Source: an uncultured SAR86 cluster bacterium
GTDB lineage: Bacteria > Pseudomonadota > Gammaproteobacteria > Magnimaribacterales > D2472
Assembly (NCBI GenBank): GCA_902520495.1
Contig: CABYNW010000001.1
Location: 122,382-186,381 of the forward strand
DNA: 64,000 bases
Direction: 5' to 3'
A model generated the notes under the pieces. The model had not been told where the DNA came from and did no database searches. It saw only the letters and a list, made by a program, of their open reading frames with translations. Positions 47,770 through 60,173 of this stretch are shown in pieces (the first letter of the stretch is position 1; each line of letters opens with the position of its first letter). The position numbers and the translations under genes are program-made.

Positions 47770-48705
47770 ATTAAGACTAATTTACCTGTAGCTTTTCTTT
47801 TTGGACCAACCGCAACTGGTAAAACAGATGTTGCTATCAAACTAGCTAAAATATTTCCTATTCAAATAATAAGCGTTGATTCAGTAATGGTCTATAGAGA
47901 TTGCGATGTAGGTTCTGCAAAGCCAAGCAAAGATATTTTAAAAAAATTTCCTCATGAGATGGTCGATGTCGCTAACCCTGACAAAGTATTTACTGCTGCA
48001 GATTTTTATAACCTTTCTCATAAAATAATAGAAAAGTCTCATCTTGATAATAAATTACCATTATTTGTTGGGGGTTCAATGATGTACTTTAAGACATTGT
48101 TAGATGGAATAAATGTTTTGCCTGAAAGAGACAATAACTATAGAAGATATCTAGAAAATCTCAAAGAAGACAACAAACCCTATTTTTTATTTAACCTTTT
48201 AAATGAAAGAGACCCTAAGTATGCTAAAAATCTAAACAAAAATGACGAAGTAAGAATAATTAGAGCACTTGAAGTTATAAATAAAACTGGGAGACCCTTT
48301 AGTAAAGTTTTGGAAGAGACTGTAAAAAATCCTCTAAGTAACAAATATAATGTTCATCAATTCGGGATCATGGATGAAAGAAAAATTATTCACCAAAGAA
48401 TTAAAGAAAGGTTAGAAAGAATTTTGTCAGATGGCTTAGAAGAAGAGGCAACAACTCTTTTAGAAAAATATAATATTCCAAATAATCATCCAATTAGAAA
48501 GTCTGTAAATTATAAACAAATTTTTAATTACATTAATGGAGAATATAATATTGATACTTTTTCTCAAAAAGCCTTATTTGCAACAAGACAATTGGCTAAA
48601 AGACAAATAACTTGGATAAGAAGTTGGGAAAATTATTTAAAAATCGGAATTAATGAAATAAAGCCTTTAGAAGATAGTGTTAAAAAGATAATATCTTTAC
48701 TTTAA
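47770..48705 (+). CDS. miaA: tRNA dimethylallyltransferase; start codon uncertain (ATT at 47770 is the most plausible)
   Basis: In-frame upstream of the first ATG (47887) reads IKTNLPVAFLFGPTATGKTDVAIKLAKIFPIQIISVDSV, containing the essential P-loop; then MVYRDCDVGSAKPS. Confidence 0.9.
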   Translation: MKTNLPVAFLFGPTATGKTDVAIKLAKIFPIQIISVDSVMVYRDCDVGSAKPSKDILKKFPHEMVDVANPDKVFTAADFYNLSHKIIEKSHLDNKLPLFVGGSMMYFKTLLDGINVLPERDNNYRRYLENLKEDNKPYFLFNLLNERDPKYAKNLNKNDEVRIIRALEVINKTGRPFSKVLEETVKNPLSNKYNVHQFGIMDERKIIHQRIKERLERILSDGLEEEATTLLEKYNIPNNHPIRKSVNYKQIFNYINGEYNIDTFSQKALFATRQLAKRQITWIRSWENYLKIGINEIKPLEDSVKKIISLL

Positions 48706-48763
48706 ATATGATAATAAGCCCCAACATAAGTTTATAATAGAAAAAAAAACGAGGTAATTAATA

Positions 48764-49796
48764 GTGAATTGGGATAACAAAGATAAAGACCCATGGGGTA
48801 ACAACAATAATGAGGCTCCAGATTTTGATGAGCTTATGAAAAAGTTCTCATCTATTCTTGGTGGAAAGAAATCTTCAAGCAATGGATCTGGCAGCAAAGG
48901 AAGTGGAAGTGGTTTTAATTTTTCATCTTCAAGAATTTTTATGTATGCATTATTTGCTTTTACCATAATTTATGGATCTCAGTGCATTTATCAGCTTGAT
49001 GCTTCAGAAAGAGCAGTCATTCTTAGACTAGGGTCTTTTTATGAAGAGCAAGAAGAGGGATTAAACTTTAGATTTGCAGGCATAGATGAAAGATATATTG
49101 AAAATGTTTCACTAACCAGAAGATATACTCAAACAAACAGCATGTTAACTAAAGATGAAAATATAGTTGATGTAACAGTTTCTGCTCAATATAGAATTGC
49201 AAATTTAAAAGATTTTGTTCTCAATGTAAGAGACCCTGAAGGAAGCTTAAGAAATGCAATTGAGAGTGCTTTAAGGCACGTTGTTGGTGATAATACCCTT
49301 GATCAAACCTTAACAGTAGGAAGAGAAAATATTGCTATGGAGGTTCAAAATAGACTTCAAGCATATTTAGATATTTATCAAACTGGATTATTAGTTCAGC
49401 AGGTTAATATCGAAAAAACTGATCCACCTGCAGCTGTAAAGAACGCCTTTGATGATGTTGTTGCAGCGAGAGAGGACAAAGAGAGATTACAAAATGAAGC
49501 TGAAAGATATGCCCTAACAATTGTTCCTGAAGCTCGCGGTCAGGCTCAAGCTAGAATTAGAGGAGCTGAAGCATATAAGGAAGAGGTGGTAGCAAAGGCA
49601 GAAGGTGAGGTAGATAGATTTAATAAGCTTTTAGCAGAATATGTAAAAGCACCGGAAGTGACAAGGGATAGGTTGTATCTTGATGCGCTTCAGTCAGTAT
49701 TATCAAATTCAACTAAAATTATGGTGGATGTAGAAGGTGGAAATAATTTACTTTATTTACCCTTAGACAAAATAATGGAAGAAAATAAAAAGAAAG

Positions 49797-49813
<17 letters not shown>
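48764..49813 (+). CDS. hflK: FtsH modulator HflK (GTG start)
   Basis: N-terminal WDNKDKDPWG and Gly/Ser-rich region, TM, SPFH domain; followed by hflC. Confidence 0.96.
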
Positions 49814-51901
<2,088 letters not shown>

Positions 51902-51903
51902 AT

Positions 51904-52314
51904 TTAAATCGTTTTAAGAAATTTATCTAAGCATGCATTAATAAATTTGTATGAGTCTGGACTAGAAAACTTTTTTGAAAGTCTAAGAGATTCATCGATA
52001 GTAACTGGTTTGTCTAATCCCCCAAAAAGCATTTCATTAATTGCGAAGTAGAGAATTGATTTGTCAATAAGCTCTATGCTTGAATTCTTTATATCAAGCG
52101 ATGAAATAATATCTTCAATCTCTGATTTATTTTTTTCAATTGATTTCATAGATGAAGCGAACATCTTAAAATCTACCTTTTTTGTCTTATGTTCTTCTTT
52201 AAATTGTTTAATTATTTTTATAGCTTTTTGATTATCAAAAAGCATTTGAAAGATAGCCTGTATTAAATATTCTCTTGTTCTTACTGCTATTTTGAAGTTA
52301 GCTAGATTTTTCAT
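51904..52314 (-). CDS. nusB: Transcription antitermination protein NusB
   Basis: REYLIQAIFQMLFD, ILYFAINEMLFG and DESLRLSKKFSSPDSYKFINACLDK. Confidence 0.93.
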   Translation of the reverse strand: MKNLANFKIAVRTREYLIQAIFQMLFDNQKAIKIIKQFKEEHKTKKVDFKMFASSMKSIEKNKSEIEDIISSLDIKNSSIELIDKSILYFAINEMLFGGLDKPVTIDESLRLSKKFSSPDSYKFINACLDKFLKTI

Positions 52315-52702
52315 GTATTAGTTGTATTAAAGCCTTAGCATTGTTGGTGGTATTTTTAATAAGCCTTGCTTCAAGTTGATCCATATTTTCTACACATATT
52401 ACATTATTTATTAAAGCTAACTTGCAATTATCCATTGATAAGTTAGATATAGATCTAAAGGTTTCTTTGGTTACCAAATCATAGTGAGATGTTTGCCCTC
52501 TTACAACTATTCCTAAAAAAAGTATGCCTATGAAAGAAGAATCTTGGATTTTATGGTCAGCTAAAGCAGCAAGCTCTAATGCTCCTGGAGCAACAGCATT
52601 AGTACAATCAAAATCCCCAAGCACGTCTTTAGCTATATTTATCATTCTAGATACATATTCTTCGTACCAAGAGGTATGAACGATTAATATTTTTTTATTC
52701 AT
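52298..52702 (-). CDS. ribH: 6,7-dimethyl-8-ribityllumazine synthase
   Basis: VAPGALELAALA, GIVVRGQTSHYDLV and following ribB/ribD. Confidence 0.92.
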   Translation of the reverse strand: MNKKILIVHTSWYEEYVSRMINIAKDVLGDFDCTNAVAPGALELAALADHKIQDSSFIGILFLGIVVRGQTSHYDLVTKETFRSISNLSMDNCKLALINNVICVENMDQLEARLIKNTTNNAKALIQLIHEKSS

Positions 52703-53774
52703 TTACAAAACCAGTTATTTCTATATCAAAACCTGATACAGCATTATATTTAGTAGGAGTTCCTAGAACAGTAATTTTTTTTAAATCTAAAGCTCTTAAA
52801 ATTTGAGAACCTACTCCTATAACTCTTCTGTTACTTTTTGGTTCAATTTCTTTTTCTTCAAGTTTATTCAGCCAATAACTTTTAGCATCTTTATAATTAA
52901 TTAGAACAAATAGTCCAATACCTTCCTCAGAAATTTTTTTTAATGAGTCTCTAATAGACCAATTCTTACCAAGTTCATCTATACCTAATGTATCTTGAAG
53001 AATACTTTGGGTTTGAACCCTGACTAGTGGTGATTCAACTGATTTAAGGTCGCCCTTTGAAAGGGAAAAATGATATTCATCATGAATTTTATCCCTCCAT
53101 ACATTTAATTTGAATTCACCAAACTCATTTTTTACATTTTTGTCGAGAACAGATTCAACAGTTGCATCCATTGAAAGTCTGTAATCTATTAAGTCAGCGA
53201 TGGTGCCAACTTTAATGTGATTTTCTTTACCAAATTTTAATAAATCATCTCTTCGAGCCATTGTTCCATCATCATTCATAATTTCACATATAACTCCTGC
53301 AGATTGTAACCCAGCTAGTTTTGATAAATCACATGCAGCTTCAGTATGGCCAGCTCTGCTAAGCACACCTCCTTTCATTGCTTTTAAAGGAAATACATGA
53401 CCTGGTTGAACAATATCAGATGGATTTGAACTTTTACTTACTGCGGTTTTGATTGTATGAGATCGATCAGCTGCAGATATTCCAGTGGTAATACCTTCGG
53501 CAGCTTCAATAGACACTGTAAAAGCTGTTTTATTTGCAGCTCTATTATTATTTGTCATCATTTGAAGATCATATTTCTGACAAAGTTCTGAACTCATTGG
53601 AAGACAAATCAAGCCTTTACCCTTAGATGCCATAAAGTTAATAATTTCAGGGGTAACTAGATCAGCAGAACAGACAAGATCGCCTTCATTTTCTCTAGCC
53701 TCATCATCAATAATAATAACTATCTTTCCATCTTTGATGTCTTGAATTATGTCTAATATATTACTTTTACTCAT
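52695..53774 (-). CDS. ribB: 3,4-dihydroxy-2-butanone 4-phosphate synthase with degenerate GTP cyclohydrolase II-like domain
   Basis: [26 protein letters not shown] and [11 protein letters not shown]; the C-terminal region lacks the RibA Cys cluster and the QEGRGIGL motif. Confidence 0.95.
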   Translation of the reverse strand: MSKSNILDIIQDIKDGKIVIIIDDEARENEGDLVCSADLVTPEIINFMASKGKGLICLPMSSELCQKYDLQMMTNNNRAANKTAFTVSIEAAEGITTGISAADRSHTIKTAVSKSSNPSDIVQPGHVFPLKAMKGGVLSRAGHTEAACDLSKLAGLQSAGVICEIMNDDGTMARRDDLLKFGKENHIKVGTIADLIDYRLSMDATVESVLDKNVKNEFGEFKLNVWRDKIHDEYHFSLSKGDLKSVESPLVRVQTQSILQDTLGIDELGKNWSIRDSLKKISEEGIGLFVLINYKDAKSYWLNKLEEKEIEPKSNRRVIGVGSQILRALDLKKITVLGTPTKYNAVSGFDIEITGFVNE

Positions 53775-54774
53775 CTTTTTTGAATATCTCTTTTGTGTCA
53801 GTGTTAATTTTATATGAGGATTCTAATTTAAAACCATAATTTTCAATAGTATTATTCCCATCAAACCAATTAACTCCTTTTTCTCCAAGAATTTTTGTTG
53901 AGGTATAGACAATTAATTCATCAACTATTCCTTCATTAAGAAATGCATTTACTAGGTTTGGCCCAGCCTCTACTAATATTGAACATATTTCACTATCTTT
54001 GTATGAATTAATAATTTTATTTAAATCATTAATTTGAAAAATATCAACGGAAGCATTATTAAAAAAATCTAATTCATTATTATGAGACTTACTTGTTAAT
54101 AAAATCTTTTTAGCTTGATTAACTGTAAAATCAACACGTGCATCCATCTTTGGCTCGTCAATTCTCAGAGTGTTTCCTCCAGTTAAAATTGCATCATAAT
54201 TAGCTCTAATCTTTTGAACATCATTCCGGGATGATTCAGAAGTAATAAAAACTTTTTTGTTTTCATAGTGAGACTTGCCATCAAGAGAGGAAGCAATTTT
54301 GACAGTAATATATGGCTTATTATTTTTATGTTTATAAAAGAAAAATTTATTTTGTTTTTGTATAAGGTCTTCAAACAATCCAACTTCAACTTTAATATTA
54401 TTATTTTCTAATATTTTTATACCTTGCCCTGCAACTTTAGGATTTGGATCAATGGCACCAATTATTACCTTTTTAAATCCTGTTTTAACAATATGCTTTG
54501 CACAAGATCCTGTTTTTCCAACATGACTACATGGTTCCAATGTACATATCAAGGTTAGTTCTGAAAAACTTTGAAATTTCTTGCCTTGATGGTTATATGC
54601 TTCTTTAATTGCATTAACTTCTGCATGATTTTCACCATATTTCTCATGGTAACCTTCTGATATTATTTCATTTTCATTTACAATAATTGCACCAACTACC
54701 GGATTTGGTTTTGCAGTATATTTATATTCTTTTGCCTTTGTGATTGCACGAAGCATCAATTCTTCGTAATTCAT
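53767..54774 (-). CDS. ribD: Bifunctional riboflavin biosynthesis deaminase/reductase
   Basis: HAEVNAI, CTLEPCSHVGKTGSCAK, KIASSLDGK and VEAGPNLVNAFL. Confidence 0.97.
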   Translation of the reverse strand: MNYEELMLRAITKAKEYKYTAKPNPVVGAIIVNENEIISEGYHEKYGENHAEVNAIKEAYNHQGKKFQSFSELTLICTLEPCSHVGKTGSCAKHIVKTGFKKVIIGAIDPNPKVAGQGIKILENNNIKVEVGLFEDLIQKQNKFFFYKHKNNKPYITVKIASSLDGKSHYENKKVFITSESSRNDVQKIRANYDAILTGGNTLRIDEPKMDARVDFTVNQAKKILLTSKSHNNELDFFNNASVDIFQINDLNKIINSYKDSEICSILVEAGPNLVNAFLNEGIVDELIVYTSTKILGEKGVNWFDGNNTIENYGFKLESSYKINTDTKEIFKKDE

Positions 54775-55250
54775 TTTTTTGATTTTTTATTTTTAGGACC
54801 TTCCTTATTAAGCGAGCTAATTTCTTGAGAAAAATCCTCAATGTCTTGAAAATCTCTGTATACAGAGGCAAAACGAACATAGGCAACGGTATCAACCTCT
54901 TTTAAAGCATTCATCATGATTTTACCGATTTCTATAGATTTTATTTCTCGAACTCCTTTTGTTCTAATCTCTTTTAAGATTTTACCAAAAACAGTATCTA
55001 TCTCTTCTGTAGACAAAGGTCTTTTTTCAAGAGCTCTCAACATTCCTGATTTAAGTTTAGAGCCATTGAAAGGCTGCCTTTCTCCATTACTCTTGATAAC
55101 TCTAGGAAGAGCTAAATCAATTGTTTCAAAAGTAGTAAACCTAGAGTGACAGACTTCGCACTCTCTTCGTCTTCTAATTTGCGAACCATCCGCAACTAGT
55201 CTTGAATCAATTACTTTTGTATCTTCAGCTTGGCAGAAAGGACAGTACAT
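54771..55250 (-). CDS. nrdR: Transcriptional repressor NrdR
   Basis: MYCPFCQAEDTKVIDSRLVADGSQIRRRRECEVCHSRFTTFE. Confidence 0.98.
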   Translation of the reverse strand: MYCPFCQAEDTKVIDSRLVADGSQIRRRRECEVCHSRFTTFETIDLALPRVIKSNGERQPFNGSKLKSGMLRALEKRPLSTEEIDTVFGKILKEIRTKGVREIKSIEIGKIMMNALKEVDTVAYVRFASVYRDFQDIEDFSQEISSLNKEGPKNKKSKK

Positions 55251-56531
55251 TTATACATTATATACCGGAAAATTGTTTGTAAGATTGTGCACTTCCTCTT
55301 TGATATTTTTTTGCAATTCTTTATTATCAAAATCATTGATAATACTTGAAATCCAATTACTAATCTGAATTGTTTCCTTTTCTTTAAATCCCCTAGTTGT
55401 TATTGCCGGAGTTCCAATTCTTATTCCTGAGGTAACAAAGGGTGATGCAGAATCATTGGGAACAGAATTTTTATTAACAGTTATATTTACAGACCCTAAA
55501 ACTCTCTCCAAATCCTTTCCTGTAATACCTTTACTTCTTAAATCAACAAGTACAATATGATTTTCAGTTCCATCACACACAATATCAATACCATTTGACA
55601 TTATAGTTTTCGCCATAATTTTTGCATTATCCATAACTTGTTGAGTATAAACTTTAAATTCTGGATCCAATGCCTCTTTAAAGCACAAAGCTTTAGCAGC
55701 AACCACATGCATTAGAGGTCCTCCTTGCGAGCCAGGAAAAACTGCGGAGTTTAGTTTTTTTTCTATTTCTTCATTTGCCCTTGCTAGAATGATTCCAGAC
55801 CTTGGTCCTCTAAGTGTTTTATGTGTTGTTGATGTAACAACATCAGCGAAGGGAATAGGTGAAGGATATAATTCTGCAGCAACAAGTCCAGAAACGTGAG
55901 CCATGTCAACAAGAAAGTAAGCTCCCACTTCATCAGAAATTTTTCTAAATTTTTCCCAATCAATAATTCCTGTGAAAGCAGAAAACCCTGCAATAATTAG
56001 TTTTGGATTATGTTTTTTTGCAAGAGATCTTACTTCATCATAATTTATATCATTAGTTTCAGGATGAAGTCCATATTGAAAACTTTTATAGTTTCTGCCA
56101 GAAAAATTTACTTTTGATCCATGGGTGAGATGACCTCCATGATCTAGACTCATTCCAAGAATAGTATCATTTGGTTCCAGAAGAGCTAAATATGCAGCAG
56201 CATTAGCTGATGAACCAGAGTGAGGTTGAACGTTTGCATAATCTGCTTTAAAAAGTTTTTTTGCTCTCTCTATAGCAAGATTTTCTGCGATATCAACATT
56301 TTCACAACCACCGTAATATCTTTTTGATGGATATCCTTCTGCATATTTATTTGTAAGAATTGATCCTTGTGCCTCAAGAATTCTTTTTGATGCATAGTTT
56401 TCAGATGCAATTAACTCAATATGATCTTCTTGCCTATTGGCCTCATATTCAAACGATGTCCACAAATCTGAATCGTACTCTTTTATAGAGCTTATATTAG
56501 AGAAGATACTATCGCTTCTAGATGATTTCAT
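55251..56531 (-). CDS. glyA: Serine hydroxymethyltransferase
   Basis: [38 protein letters not shown] and PGSQGGP. Confidence 0.98.
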   Translation of the reverse strand: MKSSRSDSIFSNISSIKEYDSDLWTSFEYEANRQEDHIELIASENYASKRILEAQGSILTNKYAEGYPSKRYYGGCENVDIAENLAIERAKKLFKADYANVQPHSGSSANAAAYLALLEPNDTILGMSLDHGGHLTHGSKVNFSGRNYKSFQYGLHPETNDINYDEVRSLAKKHNPKLIIAGFSAFTGIIDWEKFRKISDEVGAYFLVDMAHVSGLVAAELYPSPIPFADVVTSTTHKTLRGPRSGIILARANEEIEKKLNSAVFPGSQGGPLMHVVAAKALCFKEALDPEFKVYTQQVMDNAKIMAKTIMSNGIDIVCDGTENHIVLVDLRSKGITGKDLERVLGSVNITVNKNSVPNDSASPFVTSGIRIGTPAITTRGFKEKETIQISNWISSIINDFDNKELQKNIKEEVHNLTNNFPVYNV

Positions 56532-56571
56532 GATTTAAAAAATATAAAGAATAAACGTAATTTTATATTAT

Positions 56572-57225
56572 CTAAGGCTTCTTGTGCACAAAAGGTTTTG
56601 TTCTTTTTGGATAGCATTTTTTACATATTTTACATTCAAGACCGTAACATGATCTTGCAGTGCAGTGCTCTCTTCCCCAAAAAATGATTTGTAAATGAAG
56701 TTTATTCCATGAGTCTTCTGCAAAAATATTCTTAAGGTCTTTTTCGGTCTGTTTAACATTTTTTCCATTTGTTAAACCCCATCTTTGTGCCAATCTATGA
56801 ATGTGGGTATCAACAGCAAATGCAGGAATTTCAAAACCCTGACTCATTACAACTGAAGCTGTCTTATGGCCAACACCTGGAAGTTTTTCAAGTTCTTTGA
56901 AGGTCCTTGGAACCTCTCCATTAAATTTATTTATTATGATATTTGATAGTTTTTTTATAGCCCTAGATTTTTGAGGACCAAGCCCGCATGGCTTAATTAT
57001 TTTATATATTTTGTTAGTTGAAAGTTTTGACATGCTTTTTGGATCTGGTGCAAGTGAGAATAGCTTCGGTGTTATTTTATTTACCCTTTCATCAGTGCAC
57101 TGCGCAGATAATAGAACAGCAATTAGCAATGTGTATATATCTTTATGGTCGAGCGGGATAGGAGTTTCTGGATAGTATTTATCTAGAATTTTTTTTACGA
57201 CTTTTGCACGCTCATATTTCTTCAT
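56572..57225 (-). CDS. nth: Endonuclease III (start at 57225 preferred; ORF extends to 57282)
   Basis: LLSAQCTDERVNKITPKLF, LPGVGHKTASVVM, VDTHIHRLAQRWGL and C-terminal Cys cluster. Confidence 0.96.
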   Translation of the reverse strand: MKKYERAKVVKKILDKYYPETPIPLDHKDIYTLLIAVLLSAQCTDERVNKITPKLFSLAPDPKSMSKLSTNKIYKIIKPCGLGPQKSRAIKKLSNIIINKFNGEVPRTFKELEKLPGVGHKTASVVMSQGFEIPAFAVDTHIHRLAQRWGLTNGKNVKQTEKDLKNIFAEDSWNKLHLQIIFWGREHCTARSCYGLECKICKKCYPKRTKPFVHKKP

Positions 57226-57258
57226 CTTTAATAAATGTAGCATAATACTTGTATTCAT

Positions 57259-57570
57259 ATGAATACAAAAAAAATTCAACAATATATTTTAAGACTTAAA
57301 GATTCATTCGTTGAAGAAACAGATGAAAATAAAAAAATGCTAGATATTTATATGAAATCTATAGAGGGGATTGCAACTAATCATGAGATAAAACAGGCAA
57401 ATTATCAGCTTAAGCAAGTTTTAAAGAGTGTTGGCCTTGGTGTTTTAGTAATTCTTCCCTTTAGCCCAATCTCAATTCCTTATGTATTAAAAAAAGCAAA
57501 AGAACTAGGAATTGAATTAATTCCTGACTGGTATAAAGCTTTAAGAAAGGAAGAAGATAGTCTAGAATAG
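57259..57570 (+). CDS. Small LETM1-like protein
   Basis: IKQANYQLKQVLKSVGLGVLVILPFSPISIPYVLKKAKELGIELIPDWY resembles bacterial LETM1-like domains. Confidence 0.7.
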   Translation: MNTKKIQQYILRLKDSFVEETDENKKMLDIYMKSIEGIATNHEIKQANYQLKQVLKSVGLGVLVILPFSPISIPYVLKKAKELGIELIPDWYKALRKEEDSLE

Positions 57571-57592
57571 TTTAGATTTTAGTGGAGAAATT

Positions 57593-58780
57593 ATGAAAAA
57601 TGTAGTTATTGTTGATAGCGTTCGAACTGGATTAGCAAAGTCTCACAGAGGCGGATTTAATATGACAAGGCCGGATGAGATGCTAGCTCATATAATCAAT
57701 GCAATGTTAGATAGAAACCCAGGCTTACCCCCTGAAGAGGTCGAAGATATTATTATGGGTTGTGGAAATCCAGAGGGAGCTCAAGGACATAATATTGGAA
57801 GAAACGCTGCTGTCTTGTCTAGATTGCCTATAACTACTGGAGGCACAACTATTAATAGATATTGCTCTTCAGGACTTCAATCAATTTCAATGGCAGCAGG
57901 TCAAATTATGGCAGGTTGTTACGATACTGTTATTGCTGGTGGTGCTGAAACTATATCAATGATGAATATGAACATGGATAATTTTGTAAATGAAAGACTA
58001 GCTCAAGAATCACCTGGCATTTATTATCCGATGGGAATGACAGCTGAAGTTGTTGCTAAAAGATATAATGTTTCTAGAGAAGCTCAAGATGAATACGCAT
58101 TCGAAAGCCAGATAAGAACTGCAGCAGCACAACAATCTGGGGGTTATGATGACGAAATTATTCCAATGGATACCAAAATGTTGTTAACAAACAAAGAAAC
58201 CGGTGAATCCAAAGAGATAGATTACACAGTTGATAAAGATGAATGCAATAGACCCGAAACAACTCTAGAGGGATTATCCTCTCTTAAACCTGTATTTGAT
58301 CCAGAAAATGGATCTGTAACAGCAGGGAACTCATCTCAGTTATCTGATGGCGCATCTGTGACATTGGTTATGTCAGAAGAAAAAGCTAAAGATCTTGGTC
58401 TAAAGCCAACTGCATATTTTAGAGGGTTTACAACCATGGGTTGTGAGCCAGATGAAATGGGCATAGGTCCTGTTTACTCAGTACCTAAACTTCTTAAAAA
58501 CTATAATTTATCAATGGAAGATATTGATATATGGGAGTTAAATGAAGCTTTTGCAGTCCAGGTAGTTTACTGTAGAGATAAGCTAGGAATACCAATGGAT
58601 AAGTTAAATTTAGATGGAGGTTCAATTTCAATTGGACATCCGTTTGGCATGACAGGATCAAGACAGGTAGGTCACTTAACCCGTCAACTGCAGAATTTAG
58701 ATAAACAATATGGTGTTGTAACAATGTGCATCGGTGGAGGCATGGGAGCTAGCGGATTGTTTGAAAGATATCCTTCTTGA
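57593..58780 (+). CDS. Thiolase family acetyl-CoA acetyltransferase
   Basis: TINRYCSSGLQSI, NEAFAVQVVYCRDKLGIP, GGSISIGHPFGMTGSRQVGH and CIGGGMGASGLFE. Confidence 0.95.
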   Translation: MKNVVIVDSVRTGLAKSHRGGFNMTRPDEMLAHIINAMLDRNPGLPPEEVEDIIMGCGNPEGAQGHNIGRNAAVLSRLPITTGGTTINRYCSSGLQSISMAAGQIMAGCYDTVIAGGAETISMMNMNMDNFVNERLAQESPGIYYPMGMTAEVVAKRYNVSREAQDEYAFESQIRTAAAQQSGGYDDEIIPMDTKMLLTNKETGESKEIDYTVDKDECNRPETTLEGLSSLKPVFDPENGSVTAGNSSQLSDGASVTLVMSEEKAKDLGLKPTAYFRGFTTMGCEPDEMGIGPVYSVPKLLKNYNLSMEDIDIWELNEAFAVQVVYCRDKLGIPMDKLNLDGGSISIGHPFGMTGSRQVGHLTRQLQNLDKQYGVVTMCIGGGMGASGLFERYPS

Positions 58781-59667
58781 TATCAGAATTAGATATACTG
58801 AATTCTTTTCAACACTTAGTTGAAAAGAATGATGACAATCTGGTCGTTGTTGGATCTGGTGATGATGCAGCTGTAATAAAATCTCAGAAAAAAGATCTTG
58901 TTCATTCTATGGACATATCAAAAGAGGGTACTCATTTTCCAGAAAATTCTAATGCTAATGATATTGCATATAGATCAATAGCTACCGCTTTAAGTGATTT
59001 AGCAGCCATGGGCGCCTATCCATCATTTATAACAGTTGGTCTTACATCAAATAAAACCAATATAAAATGGTATGAAGATTTTACTAATGGGCTTGAGGCT
59101 ATAATTAACGAGTATGATATTAAGTTAGTTGGAGGAGATATAACATTTGGTGATTTAAATATTTGTATAAATGTTTTTGGATACCCATTTATGAAACCTC
59201 TTCTTAGATCAAACGCAAAACCAGATGATTTAATATATATTACGGGAGCACTAGGAAAGGGACGCAAAGGCCTGATTGATTGGAAGAATAATAAAAAATC
59301 TAAATATATCGAGGAATTTTTTAGACCAAAGGTTCGATTTGGACTATCTAAATATATCGCAAGTTTTGCTTCATCCTGTATAGATATTTCTGATGGATTA
59401 TTCAAGGACTTAGGTGCTATATGTAAATTATCGCAAGTTGGAGCAATCCTAAGATATGAGGATATTCCTATTACAAATGATATAAATGATCTTGCTTATG
59501 GGGATGATTATGAATTGTGTTTCACTTGTGGAATTGAATGTGAAGAAATGCTGAGAAATAAAGGTTTAAAGTCTATTGGAAAGATCACAGAAGGATCTAA
59601 TATTAAGCTAACAAAAAATAACAAAGATATAAACTTTAAAAAAACTGGCTGGGATTCCTTTTATTAA
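58777..59667 (+). CDS. thiL: Thiamine-monophosphate kinase (TTG start)
   Basis: VVGSGDDAAV, ALSDLAAMGAYP, LVGGDITFGDLNI and SCIDISDGLFKDL. Confidence 0.94.
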   Translation: MISELDILNSFQHLVEKNDDNLVVVGSGDDAAVIKSQKKDLVHSMDISKEGTHFPENSNANDIAYRSIATALSDLAAMGAYPSFITVGLTSNKTNIKWYEDFTNGLEAIINEYDIKLVGGDITFGDLNICINVFGYPFMKPLLRSNAKPDDLIYITGALGKGRKGLIDWKNNKKSKYIEEFFRPKVRFGLSKYIASFASSCIDISDGLFKDLGAICKLSQVGAILRYEDIPITNDINDLAYGDDYELCFTCGIECEEMLRNKGLKSIGKITEGSNIKLTKNNKDINFKKTGWDSFY

Positions 59668-59687
59668 AAAAGCTACAATTATAGATC

Positions 59688-60173
59688 ATGAGTAAATTTC
59701 CAAATTTAAAAAAACCGTATGATTTTATTGCTAGCTTGGGTGGCATTGGTTTAATTTCTTTTGCACCTGGAACCTTTGGGAGTATTTTTGCATGGATATC
59801 CTTTGTAATAATTTCTCATTATGTAAATATGCTGATATTAACAATTTTTATTGTGTTCTTTGCAATTTGGATATGTGAAAAAGCTTCAACTAATTTATTA
59901 GAGAAAGACCATAAATCAATTGTCATTGATGAATTAGCAGGTATGTGGGTTTCTTTAGTTCCTGTTTTATATGTTGCTACAGATCAGAATGAAAGAATAC
60001 TATACGCTAGTCTTGCATTTATATTTTTCAGGGTATTTGATATTTTGAAACCTTTTCCAATATCTTACTTTGATACAAAATATAAGAATGGTTTTGGTAT
60101 TGTTCTTGACGATGTCATTGCAGGGATATTTGCAGCTATCATAAGTCTGGTTTTAACAATTTTTTTAATTTAG
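59688..60173 (+). CDS. pgpA: Phosphatidylglycerophosphatase A
   Basis: SFAPGTFGS, VIDELAGMWVSL and FDILKPFPI; downstream of thiL. Confidence 0.95.
   Translation: MSKFPNLKKPYDFIASLGGIGLISFAPGTFGSIFAWISFVIISHYVNMLILTIFIVFFAIWICEKASTNLLEKDHKSIVIDELAGMWVSLVPVLYVATDQNERILYASLAFIFFRVFDILKPFPISYFDTKYKNGFGIVLDDVIAGIFAAIISLVLTIFLI

Noticed and set aside
48697-48966. 89-aa minus-strand ORF over the hflK start
   Set aside because: Antisense to the Gly/Ser-rich N-terminus of HflK; the Pro/Leu-rich translation is a composition artefact.
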